Shown here: piece by piece, positions 1 through 11,850 of the stretch
How the letters are laid out: every line of letters begins with the position of its first letter
How positions within the stretch are numbered: the first letter of the stretch is position 1
Source of the DNA: Alligator mississippiensis
Taxonomy: Eukaryota; Chordata; Crocodylia; Alligatoridae
Direction of reading: 5' to 3'
DNA: 64,000 bases
NCBI RefSeq assembly: GCF_030867095.1
Contig: NC_081833.1
Span: forward strand, 75,149,395-75,213,394
Program-made: the position numbers and the translations under genes
Notes under the pieces: model-generated
Database searches by the model: none
The model's input: only the letters and a program-made list of their open reading frames with translations
What the model was told of the DNA's origin: nothing

Positions 1-1415
1 GCGCCACACCACCCGTGCCCACCCCAGAGGCCAAGGTGGAGGAAGGGAGCGGTGGCAGTGCCAAAGCCGGGGGCTCGCCTGAGGCGGACGGGGCCGGGCG
101 GGCGAGCGAGGGCAGCCCGAGCCCCAGCAGCTCAGTGGATGAGGCGGAGGAGGACCCCAGCCGGACGCTGTGCGAGGCGTGCAACATCCGCTTCAGCCGC
201 CACGAGACCTACGTGGTGCACAAGCGTTTCTACTGCGCCTCGCGCCACGACCCCCCACTGCGCCGGCCCAGCACTGCCAAGGGGCCCTTCCTGCCCCAGC
301 CCGTCCGCACCCGCAAGCGCCGCAAGCTCTACGAGATCCACGGTGCCCCCAGCCCTGCCCACAGCCTGCCCGAGCTGCCCCCCGCCGAGCCGCCGGCGGG
401 GACCGCACTGCCACCCGCTCTCCTCGCTGCCAAGGCGCCGTCGCCCAGCTCCAGCCCGGATGCTGAGGGCCCCATCGACCTGAGCAAGAAGCCACGGCGG
501 CAGGGCGAGATGCTGCCCGCCTCGCTGCTGCCCCTGGCCGACTACCACGAGTGCACGGCGTGCCGCATCAGCTTCCACAGCCTGGACGGCTACCTGGCAC
601 ACAAGAAGTACTACTGCCCCGCCACGCCGCTGCAAGCCGGGGCCCTGGAGCAGCTGCAGAAGATGAAGGGCGCCGCACCAGCCCTGCTCAAAGCCCGGAG
701 CAGCCCCGACCTGCCGCCCGAAGAGCCCGAGGGCGTGCGCGTCAAGCTGGAGAAGGCTGCGCCGAGCCCCGGTGCCAAGCCCCTGGCCCTGCCGGCCGCC
801 TACCCCGGCTTGGACTCGCTGCAACGCTACGCCGGTACCAAGGCCGTGCCCCTGCCCGGTGCCAAGGGGCCCCTGTCCGTCTGCCCCTACTGCCCGCTCA
901 ACGGGGCCGTCAAGGGGGACCTCATCGAGCACTTCCGCAGCGCCCACGGGCTCTTCGTGGCCAAGTCAGTGGCCGGCCACGGGCCACCCGAGACTGCACT
1001 GCAAGCGGGCGCCAGGACACCGGGTGGCTGCACCCCGGACGCTGGCTTGCCCCCGCCACTGCCCGCTGGCTCCCCGCCGCAGCCCCCTGCCCGGCTGCGC
1101 AAGGACAGCTTCAACGGCAAGGAGCCGGCGGCCTCCGCCAACGGCAGCCCACTGCCCGCCGGCTCGCCCTCCGCCCCCCTGACCCTCTCGCCAGTGCCTG
1201 AAGCCCTGAGGGACGCCGGCCTGCAGCCCCCCACGCCACCAGGGTACACGGACAAGAGAGTGCAGACGCCCCCCGCCAAGGCCCTGCCCGGCCCGGTGCC
1301 CAACGGCAACCACCGGTACTGCCGCCTCTGCAACATCAAGTTCAGCAGCCTCTCCACCTTCATCGCCCACAAGAAGTATTACTGCTCCTCCCACGCCGCC
1401 GAGCACGTCAAGTAG
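1..1415 (+). CDS. ZFPM1: ZFPM1 (FOG1), last coding exon, 5' partial
   Basis: This is the C-terminal part of the multi-zinc-finger cofactor that binds GATA factors and recruits co-repressors in the nucleus. The frame is open from the first bases, so the left edge cuts the exon. Visible parts are a C2HC finger at 171-236, the CtBP-binding motif PIDLSKK at 471-491, a second C2HC finger at 552-617, a C2H2-like finger at 882-947 (CPYC...HFRSAH), and a final C2HC finger at 1320-1385 just before the C-terminus SSHAAEHVK and the TAG stop. The C2HC fingers with HKKYYC and HKRFYC endings and the C-terminal tail match FOG family proteins. Linkers between fingers are Pro/Ala-rich, as in the family. FOG1 is preferred over FOG2 because of the tail and because ZC3H18 lies downstream, as in human 16q24. 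The earlier fingers and the N-terminal repression motif are outside the window. Confidence 0.95.
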   Translation, partial: ATPPVPTPEAKVEEGSGGSAKAGGSPEADGAGRASEGSPSPSSSVDEAEEDPSRTLCEACNIRFSRHETYVVHKRFYCASRHDPPLRRPSTAKGPFLPQPVRTRKRRKLYEIHGAPSPAHSLPELPPAEPPAGTALPPALLAAKAPSPSSSPDAEGPIDLSKKPRRQGEMLPASLLPLADYHECTACRISFHSLDGYLAHKKYYCPATPLQAGALEQLQKMKGAAPALLKARSSPDLPPEEPEGVRVKLEKAAPSPGAKPLALPAAYPGLDSLQRYAGTKAVPLPGAKGPLSVCPYCPLNGAVKGDLIEHFRSAHGLFVAKSVAGHGPPETALQAGARTPGGCTPDAGLPPPLPAGSPPQPPARLRKDSFNGKEPAASANGSPLPAGSPSAPLTLSPVPEALRDAGLQPPTPPGYTDKRVQTPPAKALPGPVPNGNHRYCRLCNIKFSSLSTFIAHKKYYCSSHAAEHVK

Positions 1416-1875
1416 AGCCACGGGGCTGCCCCGTTCCCCACCTGCCTGCTGGGATGCCCTCAGCATGGGCCCAGCCCCTCGCCCCTGTGCCCGCTGCAGC
1501 CACGGGGTCTCCAAGGCCCCGTGGGCACACAGGACTCCCCCCAAGCCCTGCCCACCCCACCCCCCCAACATAAAGGGGGGTTGCAGCTGGAGAGGGCGAT
1601 TGCACTACACGGGTGCAAGCCAAGCAGCTCAGAGGGACACGCATACATGTGCACGTGTGGCTTGCACCAGGGGGTGTCCATGGGGTTCCTGAAATGTGTG
1701 CATGTGTCCGTCTCTCCCCCCTGATCCCACCAAGCTGGTGTTTGGGGGTGGGGGTTGTGTAGAGCCGCTACGGACTGGACTGAGAAACGCGAGAGCACTG
1801 AGGCCGCGCGCGCTGCCCGCCCGTGGGACCGCGTGTATCAGCGTGTACATAAATAAATGCGTCTCCGAGCGCCGT
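1416..1875 (+). other. ZFPM1: ZFPM1 3'UTR
   Basis: The stop codon is followed by about 460 bases of GC-rich non-coding sequence ending at an AATAAA at 1852-1857. Cleavage would fall near 1870-1880. No other canonical AATAAA lies between the stop and this site. Confidence 0.7.
1852..1857 (+). terminator. ZFPM1 poly(A) signal
   Basis: A canonical AATAAA hexamer about 440 bases after the ZFPM1 stop codon. Confidence 0.7.
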
Positions 1876-3569
1876 GCCTCACCGTGTCCCTGTGCCACGC
1901 CGCTGCAGGGGAGGGGACCGGGACCCCCCCACCCTGGGCTACTCATGCTCCTGGCTCCAGAGAGCAGCATGGAGCCGGCCTGAATGCAGCTGGAGGTGCC
2001 CGTGCCGGAGGGATGCCCTGGCAATGTGGCACGTGGTTCTCACGAGACAGCCCGTGGCTCTGGGGCGGGGGTGTGCTGCCCACCCTGAGCTGGGGGGAGA
2101 TCACCCCATCCACGGGGCAGCACTCTCCATGCCCCCGGCCCAGCCGCGCTGTGCTAGGCATGCCGGGAAGCTGCCCCCCATCAGTCCCAGGCAGGCAGAC
2201 GGGTGCCGGAGGTTGCAGCAGGTGTCTGGGGTCTGTGTCTGCTTGGCGTGGCCATCCCTGCACCCTGGGCTGGAGGGTTACAGCCTGGGGGTGCCCTGCT
2301 CTCCGCCCCCCCGACTGGCATGGGCACTCCCTGGCACAACCCCTATGGCTGCATCTCCTCCTGGCCATGGTCTGCCACGGTGATGAAGGGGAGGCCGGGC
2401 TCCAGGGTGGGGGCTCTTGCTATCTGCCCCCTCCAGAGCCTGCGGGAGAGGGGTGTGAACGGAGCCCCAGGGCAGGGGGGACCGGAGAGATGCCGGTTCG
2501 AGTCCCTGCTGGGACCTGGTAAGTGCCCTGACCGCCTGGCGGTGGGCTCCTCTGGGCTCTTGTACACGGGATGGGACGTTCCCTCTGCCTGCGACTGCAA
2601 GGAGGGATTTCCTGCTGGGGCCAAAGAGCCTCTGGCAGGGAGCAGCAGTCTTCTCCATCCCAGCCTGGCTTTCCCTCTCTGCAGATGCTGCCCCCCGGTC
2701 TGGTCATGCTCTGCCCTGGGAGGCAGGGAGCAGACAGCAAAGCTCCTTGCCCCACTGGGCTTCTCCATGCTCTCTGGCTGCAAGGGGCTGCAGGCCTGGC
2801 TGGGGGGGAATCCTTCCATCAGGTCACCTCCATGCTGAGGGGCCAGGGGAGCAGCCTGGCTCCTGGGCCTCCGGGGAAGGGGAGCTCTTGGGATGTTAGC
2901 CAAGAGTTGGGGGGAAACTGAGGCAGCAGCTGGGCCCAAAGCCAGAGCAAGCAGGAGTGAGACCCTCCCCGATGCTGAGCGGGCCAGGCAGAGAGGCTGC
3001 AGGTAAGACCCTGATGGTGGGGAGGAAAACCCAGGCGTCCAGTTCCCCAGAGGCAGAACCTGGACACAAGTGCATGACGCGACTGTGACCTCAGCTGCAA
3101 CGGGACCCCGTGGCGCTGATGTCACAGCGGGCAAGGGAAGGTTCTGGAAGCATGGGCTGGACCGGGGAGGGGGTCCTGGCTGGGCTGGGGCTGGGGGCTG
3201 AGTGGCCCTGGGACAAGCCAAGGCGGCTTGGAGGTCCTGGCACAACCCTGCGGTAGGCACCAGACACCTCTTACCGGTCCCTGGGAGCCCCCATGCCCTG
3301 GATGTGCCCCCATGGGCGAGCAAATACTGTGCCAGCTGTCCCCATGGGGGCAGCCAAACCCCCACTCCCAACCCCATGCTGCACCCTCCTGCCCTGCTGA
3401 GATCTAACCAAGGGCTTCTCCAAGGTTGCCCTTGCAGTGCTGCCCACCTGGGAGGGCTGGCATGGACGGGCCATGAGCCCCTGCCCGGGCATCCTGGGGA
3501 GATGGGCTGTCGTTGCTGGATCCGCGTGAACCATGCAGACGATGCAACCCTCGGTGCCCTGCTCCCTAG
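1876..3569. other. Intergenic, ZFPM1 to unknown gene
   Basis: GC-rich DNA with many open frames on both strands but no recognisable domain. A perfect Pol III B-box-like string (GGTTCGAGTCC) near 2493 lacks a tRNA fold and may be a SINE remnant. Upstream exons of the unknown gene at 3572-4691 could lie here, but none can be called. Confidence 0.5.
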
Positions 3570-3571
3570 GC

Positions 3572-4691
3572 ATGGCCACCACGGACCGGAGCGTGACGGC
3601 CAGGTTGGGCCGCGTGCAGGGCCAGCTGCGCGCTGCCAGGGCCAGGCTGAGCACCAGCCATGCAAAGACTCAAGCCGAGCTGAAGACAGTGCAGGCTGAG
3701 CTGGCGGCCGTGATGGGCCAGGTGAGCGATGCCACGGCAAAAGCCAGGCTGGTGGGGAACCCCGATGAAACCCTGCCACCCTGGTCCCTGCAGTGCTGCT
3801 GTCCTGCAGACCCCAGCCCCACACCAGGGCACCCGGGTCTGGGTGGCAGCATGCTCCGGGGGTGCATCAGTGCATTGAGAGCGATGCCAGGGGCTGCATG
3901 GGTGACCCTGAAACCAAAGTGCCCAAACTTGGCGGGGGTAGGAGGTTCAAGGAGGGACCTGGTCTCATGCTTCTTTTCTCCCCTAGGTGCAGATGAAGAC
4001 CCCAAGCCAAGAGACCACAGGGCAGAGCTGGACGGGCTGGGAGGAGGTGAGGGCCAGCTGGGCTCGAGCGAAGGCAGCCTGGGAGCAGGTGATGGCGGAG
4101 AACCAGGCCCAGCTGCGGGCAGTATCCCGGGCCCATGCAGCGCTGCAGCAGTCGCTGGCGAGCACCGCGCAGGCCCTGCTGCAGCTGACCCAGCCTCATG
4201 CCCGCTCTACCCAGCTCCGGGAGGACAGAGCTGAGCCTGATGCTGCGCAGGCACCGACAGCCCCGCAGCCACCCCCGCCGGGCCCGGTGCTGCAAGCCGT
4301 GTACGAGCAGGCAGTCGGAGCCGTGCACCGGATCCTGGCCACGGCCGTGCAGGAGCTGGGGAGAGGCCAGCCAGCACCCGTGGTCCCCCAGCTCGCCGCA
4401 GAGGTGCACGCCCAGGCAGAGAGCGCCCTACGCGCCATCCTGGCCAGGGCTGGGCAGGGCCTGGCCAAGCCCCACCGGGATCAGCTGGCCGTGGCCCTGT
4501 GCTGCCAGGTGGCCATGGCCGTCCGGGATGGCATCGTGGCTGTGGAGCGGGACTGGGTGGCACCCCTGAGAGCCCCTTTGCTTGCGGGGACCTGGGTGCC
4601 AGGGCACGGAGGGACCTGGCTGGGGGAAGGAAGGGGCTGGGGGGAGTCTGGGATAGCAGAGCTGGTGCATCGCTCAGGCTTGGAGAACTAA
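3572..4691 (+). CDS. Putative two-exon coiled-coil protein, family unknown
   Basis: Two open segments join in frame. The first runs from ATG 3572 to 3721 and ends at a good donor (CAG|GTGAGC). The second starts at 3987 after a pyrimidine-rich CCCTAG acceptor and ends at TAA 4689-4691. The product would be about 284 residues. The N-terminal part (TARLGRVQGQLRAARARLS, then AELKTVQAELAAVMGQ) has heptad-like Leu/Ala spacing and continues across the splice into a helix-rich segment. A Pro-rich linker (about residue 150) is followed by a second Ala/Gln-rich helical region. There is no signal peptide and no membrane segment. The ATG has a reasonable context (GGCATGG) and follows a possible acceptor TCCCTAG at 3568-3569, so an upstream non-coding or coding exon may exist. 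An alternative in-frame ATG is at 3533. I do not recognise the family, and no gene is known to me at this place in human. The matching splice phases and the poly(A) signal support a real gene. Confidence 0.5.
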
Positions 4692-4696
4692 ATAAA
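4691..4696 (+). terminator. Poly(A) signal overlapping a stop codon
   Basis: The TAA stop at 4689-4691 runs straight into AATAAA (TAAATAAA). If used, the 3'UTR would be only about 15-30 bases. Confidence 0.5.
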
Positions 4697-5639
4697 TGGA
4701 GCCCAGCTTTGCAGCTGCCTGGTACCCTGCTCCGCAGCCGGCTCCCCCCTGCAGCAGGTGCACAGGCATGCAGTCCCCACGCAGCAGCTCATGCTTCCAG
4801 CACCCAGCACTCACAGGATCACCCCTGTGAGCCAGCCAGGAGCTTGGGGGCTCAGATGCCGCAGGGATGGATGCAGCACAAGGACCAGCCTCAGCATCTG
4901 CCCTGCCATGGGTGCCGACAGGGCGTGCATGGATGCCCCCCCTGCTCCCTGCCTCCTTCTTGCACCCGGGTGTGTACATAGCAGCAGCACAGGCAGCAGA
5001 TGGGCTGTGCGCGTGATCGGTACTGCCGCGCCATAAACGAGGTGCCTGCCAGCTGGCAGGCAGGAGATGGGGCTGGAGCATTGGCAGGCTGGTACAGCTC
5101 CCCCCGGCTCCCAGATGTGGCAGCCAGATGCTCAGCTGGGCCTCATCCATCTGCAGCAGAGACGTGGTGCTTCCAAAGCCCCCTCAAAGCCCTTGTCTCT
5201 GCTGCCCGTTGTTACAAGACATTGGGGGTCTCTCGTGGGGATGTCGCCATTGCTCTCTCCCAGGCTGTGGGGGACCCTGCCTGGGGATGCACACCATACC
5301 TTGGCCCAGGGTGGGGGCCAGGACCCCTTTCCCAGGGAAGCTGAGGGAGCTCTGCTTGGATGGCACAGCCCCAGCGACCTGGTCTGGAGCAGGATTGCAG
5401 CAAAGGGAGCAGGGGCTCAATAACCTGCGCTAGGGGTGGGGGTCCGGCCAGGGCCCACGTGCCCCTGTGCTTCTGGGGGAAGGGATGCGGACATAGCAGG
5501 AGGGAAAGCAGGTGGGTTAAAGCCACAGAGGAGTCATGCAACCTCCCACCTAGCCCCTTGCAGGAAGCCTGCTTGCCTCCCCACTTAGCTGTATCCTAGC
5601 CAGAGATGCCCCTGCAACGGGGCCCGGTTCCCTATGCTT

Positions 5640-5800
5640 CCCAGAGCAAGTGGCAGTGCCCACTGACCTCAATTAGCGCCAGTGACATTGTCACACCAGG
5701 GCAACTCTGATTGCTTGCTAATTAGCAGGGTAATGAATGGCGCTAGGGCGCATTAGCTACAGTCTCGGCATGGCAGGAGCAGCAGCTGCAGCTCTCCGAG
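5640..5800. promoter_or_regulatory. Candidate conserved non-coding element
   Basis: A patch with several homeodomain-like cores (CAATTAGC, GCTAATTAGC, GGTAATGAATGG) and E-box-like CAGCTG just to its right, embedded in GC-rich DNA. No open frame fits. Conservation cannot be tested here. Confidence 0.25.
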
Positions 5801-6524
5801 GGCTTTTATATGGGGGGGAGGGGGTTGTTTGTCCTTGCAAAGACATTGGCAGCCCCTCCATTCCCCCCCACAACCCATCACTGGATCCCAGCAGCAATGC
5901 ATTGCCCCAAGGAGGGGCTTGGTGCATGGCAGCACCATCCTCTCCCAGCTGCAGTGGCGCAGGTGACCCCATGCACCCTGCACCCCACCAGGCAGGCTTG
6001 GTACCCTCCGAGCTGCCCAAACCCATCTACTCCTCCTCCTCCTAGCACAGAAGAGCAATACAGATGGGATCCTTCAGCCCTACTGGCCCTGTGCCTTTAA
6101 GCCAGAGCCCAGGTGAGACAGGCATGGGGTAGCATGGTACTGCCCCTACCCCAGGCTGCTGCCCTGGAGAGGAGCCTGGCAGCAGCAAGGAGAGGTAAGG
6201 CTGGGGTGCTCTAGGAAGGGAGGGTGTCAGGGGACACAGACAGCTTCTTTTCCTGCTTTCTTGGGGGCATACCTGGCTTCTCTGAAGGGCTGGAGGAGCC
6301 CAGGGGTTAAGGGTGCAAGGAGGGGAGTGGATGTGGTGCCTATCGGGTGGCGTGGTCTCTGGGCAAGGTCTCAAGGGTGCATTCGTCCCCTCCAGTCCCT
6401 GCAGCAGAGAGGGGCCGCGTGTGTCTGGGCCCAGGGGGCCACACCTGTGCCCTGGCCTTGCTCTGCCCTCTTCCTTGCAGGGGCAGCAGGCCTCAGGGCC
6501 AGGTTGGGGGCACAGGAAGACCTG

Positions 6525-6606
6525 TGTCCTAGCCCTAGCTCTGCCACTGACTCACAGCATAGCCTTAGGCAACTCACTCTAACCTGGTTGTGCCTCAGTT
6601 TCCCCT
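6525..6606 (+). repeat. MIR-type SINE fragment
   Basis: The string resembles the MIR core and tail: CTCTGCCACTGACTCACAGC, then an AGCCTTAGGCAACTCACT segment, then TGCCTCAGTTTCCCC. This is the diagnostic order of MIR (CORE-SINE) elements. Highly diverged and therefore old. Confidence 0.75.
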
Positions 6607-8563
6607 TTGGCTTCCTTGTTATTACTGGCAGCTGGGAACAGCTCTGCTCATATGTCCCTTTGGGGATGCCTGAGCTCCCCTCCCCGGCCCCACACTCCCG
6701 ACCCCAGTGGACTCCATTAAAAGGGCTGGAGCCAGGGATACTGATCTGAACTGGGTTTCTCCCCTCTGCTTTTTTCCCCGGGTGGCTTGAATAATGGAGG
6801 TCCCCTGATGGCACAGACTGACGGAGGGGAGACTGCAGAGTCTGCCCATCATTGTGTCAGTAAGTGTTGCTCCCAGGCTCAGATGCCAATGCTGATCTCC
6901 ACCCTCCCCTTGCTCCTACAGACAGCTGCTGGGAGAGGAATATAGCCCCCAACTCTGCACTGGGGCAGCCAGTAAGAACCTCCATGGTTGTATCAGCCGT
7001 GGCAATGGATGGTATCATCAGCAGAGACAAAGCCAGGCCTGAGCAGCTTGGGAAGTATCCCCAGAGCTGCTGAGTGCCCATAAACCACGGCACTGAGACA
7101 GCAAGGAGCCCACTTCCCATCTCTGCCAGTGCCCAGCCTGTGAAACCCAGTTTCCCCCACCCCACAAATGCGGTGGCTTCTCCCCTTTGCTTCTCTAAGA
7201 GGCAGCCAGCCTGGTGGGGACTCACCGTGCAAGGGATTGCTGTTATTCCAGCCCTTAGCATAAGGATGAGTGCATTGCTAGGGTCTGTCTGATCCAAACT
7301 TCAGTCCCTGGTAGGTTTGAGACGAGCCCAGTGTTTAGGTGGGTCTGTTGCACCTGTTCAAAGCCTACGTGTCGCTGTGTTCCTGCTGGGCTGTTAATGC
7401 AAGGAGGATTGTAAGGGGGTCCTAGCCGTCTCACCCCCATGTGTGACATGGTGTGACGAAGGTCAAGGCCACAAAGCGCTGCTTGTCAGGTACTCACATG
7501 GGAAGAGAGCGCAGTGCACCGAGTTGCCCAAGCACAATGCGTGCCTTTGCATGGCACAGTAGGGCTCTCCAAGGATCTGCCCGTCATGCTCCCCTAGGTC
7601 TCTCTGAGGCCAGGTCTCCCGACCCCTGTATTTATTCTTGGGTGCCCCCATCTTGTGCAATCTTAACTCCCTCTGTGTCGAGATGTTCATCTCGACTTGT
7701 TTCACTTGCAAAGTGTGCCCACCTGCACTTCGGTTCATGTGATCTCCGGTTCACGAGTGAGTTTTTAACCTGCTACGTTCACCCTCCAGCTTTTCGGCTG
7801 CTCTTTTCACGTTCCTTTCAGTGCCTTTTTGCTCATGAGTGCATATTTTCCCTTTCTTTTCGGATCATCCAGTGATCACCAGGCCCCTTTCTCCCCCTTG
7901 TCAACAGCGTAGCTGCCTATAATTTAGCGTAACTATGGCCTAGCACCATCCAAACCACTCCATGCCCCTTAAGAGCTTGTCCAAGAGGTATGAACAGGCA
8001 ACCGAGGCAGAGCCCAGGTTTCTACAACAGCCCACGAGCAAAAATGACAGCTGCCTTGGGCCTCTTCTTTTGCAAGGCATGGAGCTGGGAAGTTGTGTGT
8101 GCAACCACTGGGATTGTGCATCCATCCAGCATACAGGTGTTGGCAAGCACAGAGGTATTAAAACGCAGTCTCAGGCGTTGTGTCTGCAGGGGAATTGCAT
8201 CTGTCTCTGTGTGGGTGGGAGCACGTGTGCAAAAATAGAGGCCGAGGTGCAGGCAGACTCATCCCTCAAAGCTCATGGCCTGTTGATGCTTGTTCTTTTG
8301 CTGGAGTTTGTCACCAGGACCAAAGTCCCCCTGTATCAGCAACTGTCCCTGCCAGCAGATAATGGCCAGGGTGATGCATAGTGGGGGTCCCAAGGGCACA
8401 CCCTCACCAGGGTGCAGGACTGATCATGCACCCCTCCGGGCATCGGCAATTCTTTAAGGTTTTGGGCACCCCACACCCCTGCCACCAAAAATGCCCCCTG
8501 TTCGGTGCAATCAAAGCAGCTGATTGCAGCCCCTCCAGACTTTGCTGCTTGCTTCCTGCAGGG

Positions 8564-8613
8564 ATGGAGAGGAGAGGAGAGGAGAGGAGAGGAGAGGAGA
8601 GGAGAGGAGAGGA
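8564..8613 (+). repeat. (GGAGA)n microsatellite
   Basis: About nine to ten tandem copies of GGAGA with no interruption. Confidence 0.95.
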
Positions 8614-9847
8614 GCCTGCGTTGTAACCTTCCCAGGCATTTGATGGCTGGAGTGGCATCAAAGACAGTGAGCAAAAGCTTGTGGGGTGGTGGGTTTGCTA
8701 GCGGGACGATGGGCAGATTGGGATGGGAAGGAGCTGTGCAGAGAAGGTACGGCTTTTCCAGCTTAAGGGCTCCCTTCTCCGCCTTCCTCATTCCTCATCA
8801 CACCAAACTGCTTGGCCCTTTGGGGTGGGGCAAGGTTTGGCTCTGGGTGCGTGAGTTCATTGCAAGCTTTCTTTCCTGGGCTCAGCTCTGGCTCCAGCAC
8901 TGAGCTCTCGTGCATTGCTTACCATGCAAATCCCTCCACAAGAGGCAAGGGTGCTGCCCTACACCCCGGCAGGGTTACCCCAATCTTCTGGTTCCCGGAG
9001 GGCTTTGCCGGGCAAGTTGCAAAGCTGCAGCCAGCGTGCAGCTACCCTGGAGCAGGAGAGTGGGTCAGACAGGGGCTCCCTCGTCGACTAAGTATGGGTA
9101 TGGTGTCTCTATGAACCTAGCAGCCTTGTCAGGACGTGCTCAACGCTGGGTCATCGCAGTAAGACCTAGTGCCCGAGCCCTGGGCAGGCCTCTTGTAGCT
9201 CTGGAGGCATCGTGGGATGAGCGGCACTGTACAGCTCCAAGCACGCTGGGGCCCTAAAGCATCCTGGAAATGCTGTGGGACCCTTGCTGCGCCTATGCTA
9301 GAACCAGCAAAGCATCCCGGGAGGATGCTGGGGAGGTAGTCAGGGCCAAATGGAGACAGAGAGAGAGCATAAGCAGTAAAGACAATCCACTGTCTGTCTC
9401 TCTCATAGGGCCTGGACAGATGTACAAGTCCACCATCAGATGGGGATGAGACTTACTGCTCAGGAGCTGATGTGGTGTAGCCGCTGCATGCCTGCTTCTA
9501 TCCCACGGTAAGGGAAGCGATGCAGCCACGATCCTCCGTGGAGCGGAAGGGAGTGCATTTACTAAGACCCCGCTCCTTTAAAGCAGCCTTGTTCCTGATG
9601 CATGTCCACACACACAGGTGTGGAGGTTGCTCCTGGCTCAAACATGTGCTGGTCTGGGCCACATTACAGGCTGGGGCTGCAGCTTCGAGTCCGGCAGTAA
9701 CAGCCCCTGCCATGGCTCCCTAAGAAGCCTCGTGCCCGCGGCTGTCCGCAAGCCCGTGCGGCTGCTCTGAGTCACCCGCCAGCTCCTTCGATGCAGCCCG
9801 GCGGAGCTGCAGAGGAGCCAGGAACATGCTTGCGTGCATCTGGCGGG

Positions 9848-9880
9848 GGCCGACGTGCCAATTCATCTTGGCAGTCGGCC
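9848..9880. repeat. Short inverted repeat with TGCCAA/TTGGCA core
   Basis: The left arm GGCCGACGTGCCAA and right arm TTGGCAGTCGGCC pair with one bulged base around a 6-base loop. It may be a hairpin or a dyad of NFI-like half-sites in reverse order. Nothing nearby is coding. Confidence 0.5.
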
Positions 9881-11474
9881 TCTTCGGGGGCTGAGACAAT
9901 CAGACTCGGCAGATCAATGCAATGGTGTTCAAGCCCCTCCGGGGCCGATTCCCCCAGCTCACCCATCCTGTCTTGTTTTTGATCCTCCTGTTTTCAGGCT
10001 CCGACAGGAGCAGTTTTGCTGCAGGGTGTGAGAAGGAGCTAGCCCAGGTGGGTCTGCTGGCACGGGCAGGGGGTAAAGCACTACAAAGGCAGGGTGCTCC
10101 AAGGAAGCATGCTTACACTGCTGGCTTGATGCCCTGGTTGTGCTTGTGGGGGGCTGCACCCTAGAGCTGCTGCTTAAGAGCACATTGTGGAGACCAGGCC
10201 TCCAAAATCCACCCCCAGGCTGCAGCGCTGCCCCACCTGTTCCTGCCAGGTTCGAGGTGAGTGATGCGCTGTTGCCCTGCCCCCATGTATCCCCTCCACC
10301 AAGACTCCAAATTTACTCCCTAATACAAAGCCGGTCCATGCCTGGGTGCTGCTACGTGGCAGGAGAGTTGGCTTGCCTTGGGCCGAAGTAACCTAATAGG
10401 GTGCATACGTGCCAGGAGGTTACCCCGGGATAAAGGTATTTCTCGTTTCCCCACAGTGCCCTTGGATCCAGCAGCAGCTTGCCCTAGCTTCAGGTTATGG
10501 CTGGGTCAGTGTATTGCCCCCCCGACACACCAACCCCAGCCCTTAATTTCCATCCCCCGCGGCGCACTGCAATCCATCAGTGCAGCATCCTCCTCCATCA
10601 TCCGTAGCTAGTGCTGGACACCCGCCGTGACTCAGAGCAGCTGCCTCTTAAGAGATGCAGCAGCATCCATTTACCGACAAGGATCCAGGAAAGCGCCTGG
10701 CCAGCAGCTCTTAAGCTCAGCCCCTAATGCAGACAGCGCCGGGAGCCCCTGCTGCTTGGCCTTTGTATCCTTACACTCCTTCCTCCACGGCTCCCTGTGC
10801 AGAGGGCTTGAATAGGTCTGCAGCTTTTTGATCCTCAGCTCTGACTGCTGAAAACAAGCCTGTTAACGTGGTTGCAACAGGTAGGTATTGCCCAGTAATG
10901 AGCTCTCCTGCTGCTCCCCGTGGAGGTGGCTCTGATATGGTTTCCTGCTCCGGCTGACTTCATGATCCCAAGATCCTGCTGGAGGGCAGCCCAGCTGAGG
11001 GGATGGTAGGGCAGGAGGGGGCTTGCCCAGCTGCCCCGAGTGCCGGGTCAGCACCGTAGCTGGATGCGGGGGCAGCGAGCTGAGCACAGATGCCCTCTGG
11101 TACTAATATGAGCAGCTCTCAGGGTCAGTGGAAGAGCTGGGGTGAGGAGCTGCAGAGTAAGGTTGTACTCTGCTTTCCAAAGGGAGACTTTTGGCTCCAA
11201 AGTAGAGAGAGAGGCACTCCTGGCCTTGACAGCAGGTGGGAAGCAGCCCCGGGCAGGCAGAGGGCAAGAGGTACCCGGCTCTCCCCACAGATGGAAGGGG
11301 TGGCATTCAGGCTTCTGCATTATAGTCAACTCCTAGAGCAGCTGCTGCTGCTTCCCACACAGAGGATTGCATGACAAGTGCTCGTGCCTCTTGCAGTGAT
11401 GGGACCAAACCGGTGGAGGCTGACCCCTACGTGGGAGCTGTGATAACCTGACCCCCCACCTGCCAGCTCATTGA

Positions 11475-11850
11475 AAAGGAAAGTTGGAAGGGATGTTAGG
11501 GGGTCACATCTAGTCCAACCCTCTGCTCCAAGTAGGACCAGCCCCAACTACATCATCCCAGCCAAGGCTTTGTCTAACCCTTCAAGGACAGATATTTCAC
11601 CACCTCTCTGGATAGCCTGCCCTCCTCAAGTGCACGTTTTTCCTAATACCCAGCCTAAACTTCCCTTGCTGCAACTGGATGCCATTGCTCCTTGCTTTGT
11701 CATCACTAAAGCCAGTCCAGCTCCATCCTCTGCAATGCCCCTGCAGGGAGTTGAAGGCTGCTATTCAATCCCCTCTATCTTCTCTTCTGCAGGCTAAATA
11801 AGCACAGGTCCCCCAGCCCCCCACTTTCATTGCTGAGGCTCTCTCCCAGG
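11475..11850 (-). mobile_element. CR1 LINE 3' fragment
   Basis: Read on the minus strand this is the diverged C-terminal end of the CR1 reverse-transcriptase ORF and the following 3' region. On the plus strand the typical 'GTCACATCTAGTCCAACCC' and 'TTTTTCCTAATACCCAGCC' blocks are visible. It is 5' truncated and is the same family as the fragment at 27.5 kb. Confidence 0.8.

Noticed and set aside
2485-2520. tRNA gene candidate (GGTTCGAGTCC B box)
   Set aside because: The T-stem does not pair and no acceptor, D or anticodon arms could be found; at most a SINE remnant.
2343-3824. 493-codon open frame on the minus strand
   Set aside because: GC-rich sequence with no domain, Pro/Ser/Ala-rich composition, and it overlaps the better supported plus-strand exon at 3572-3721.
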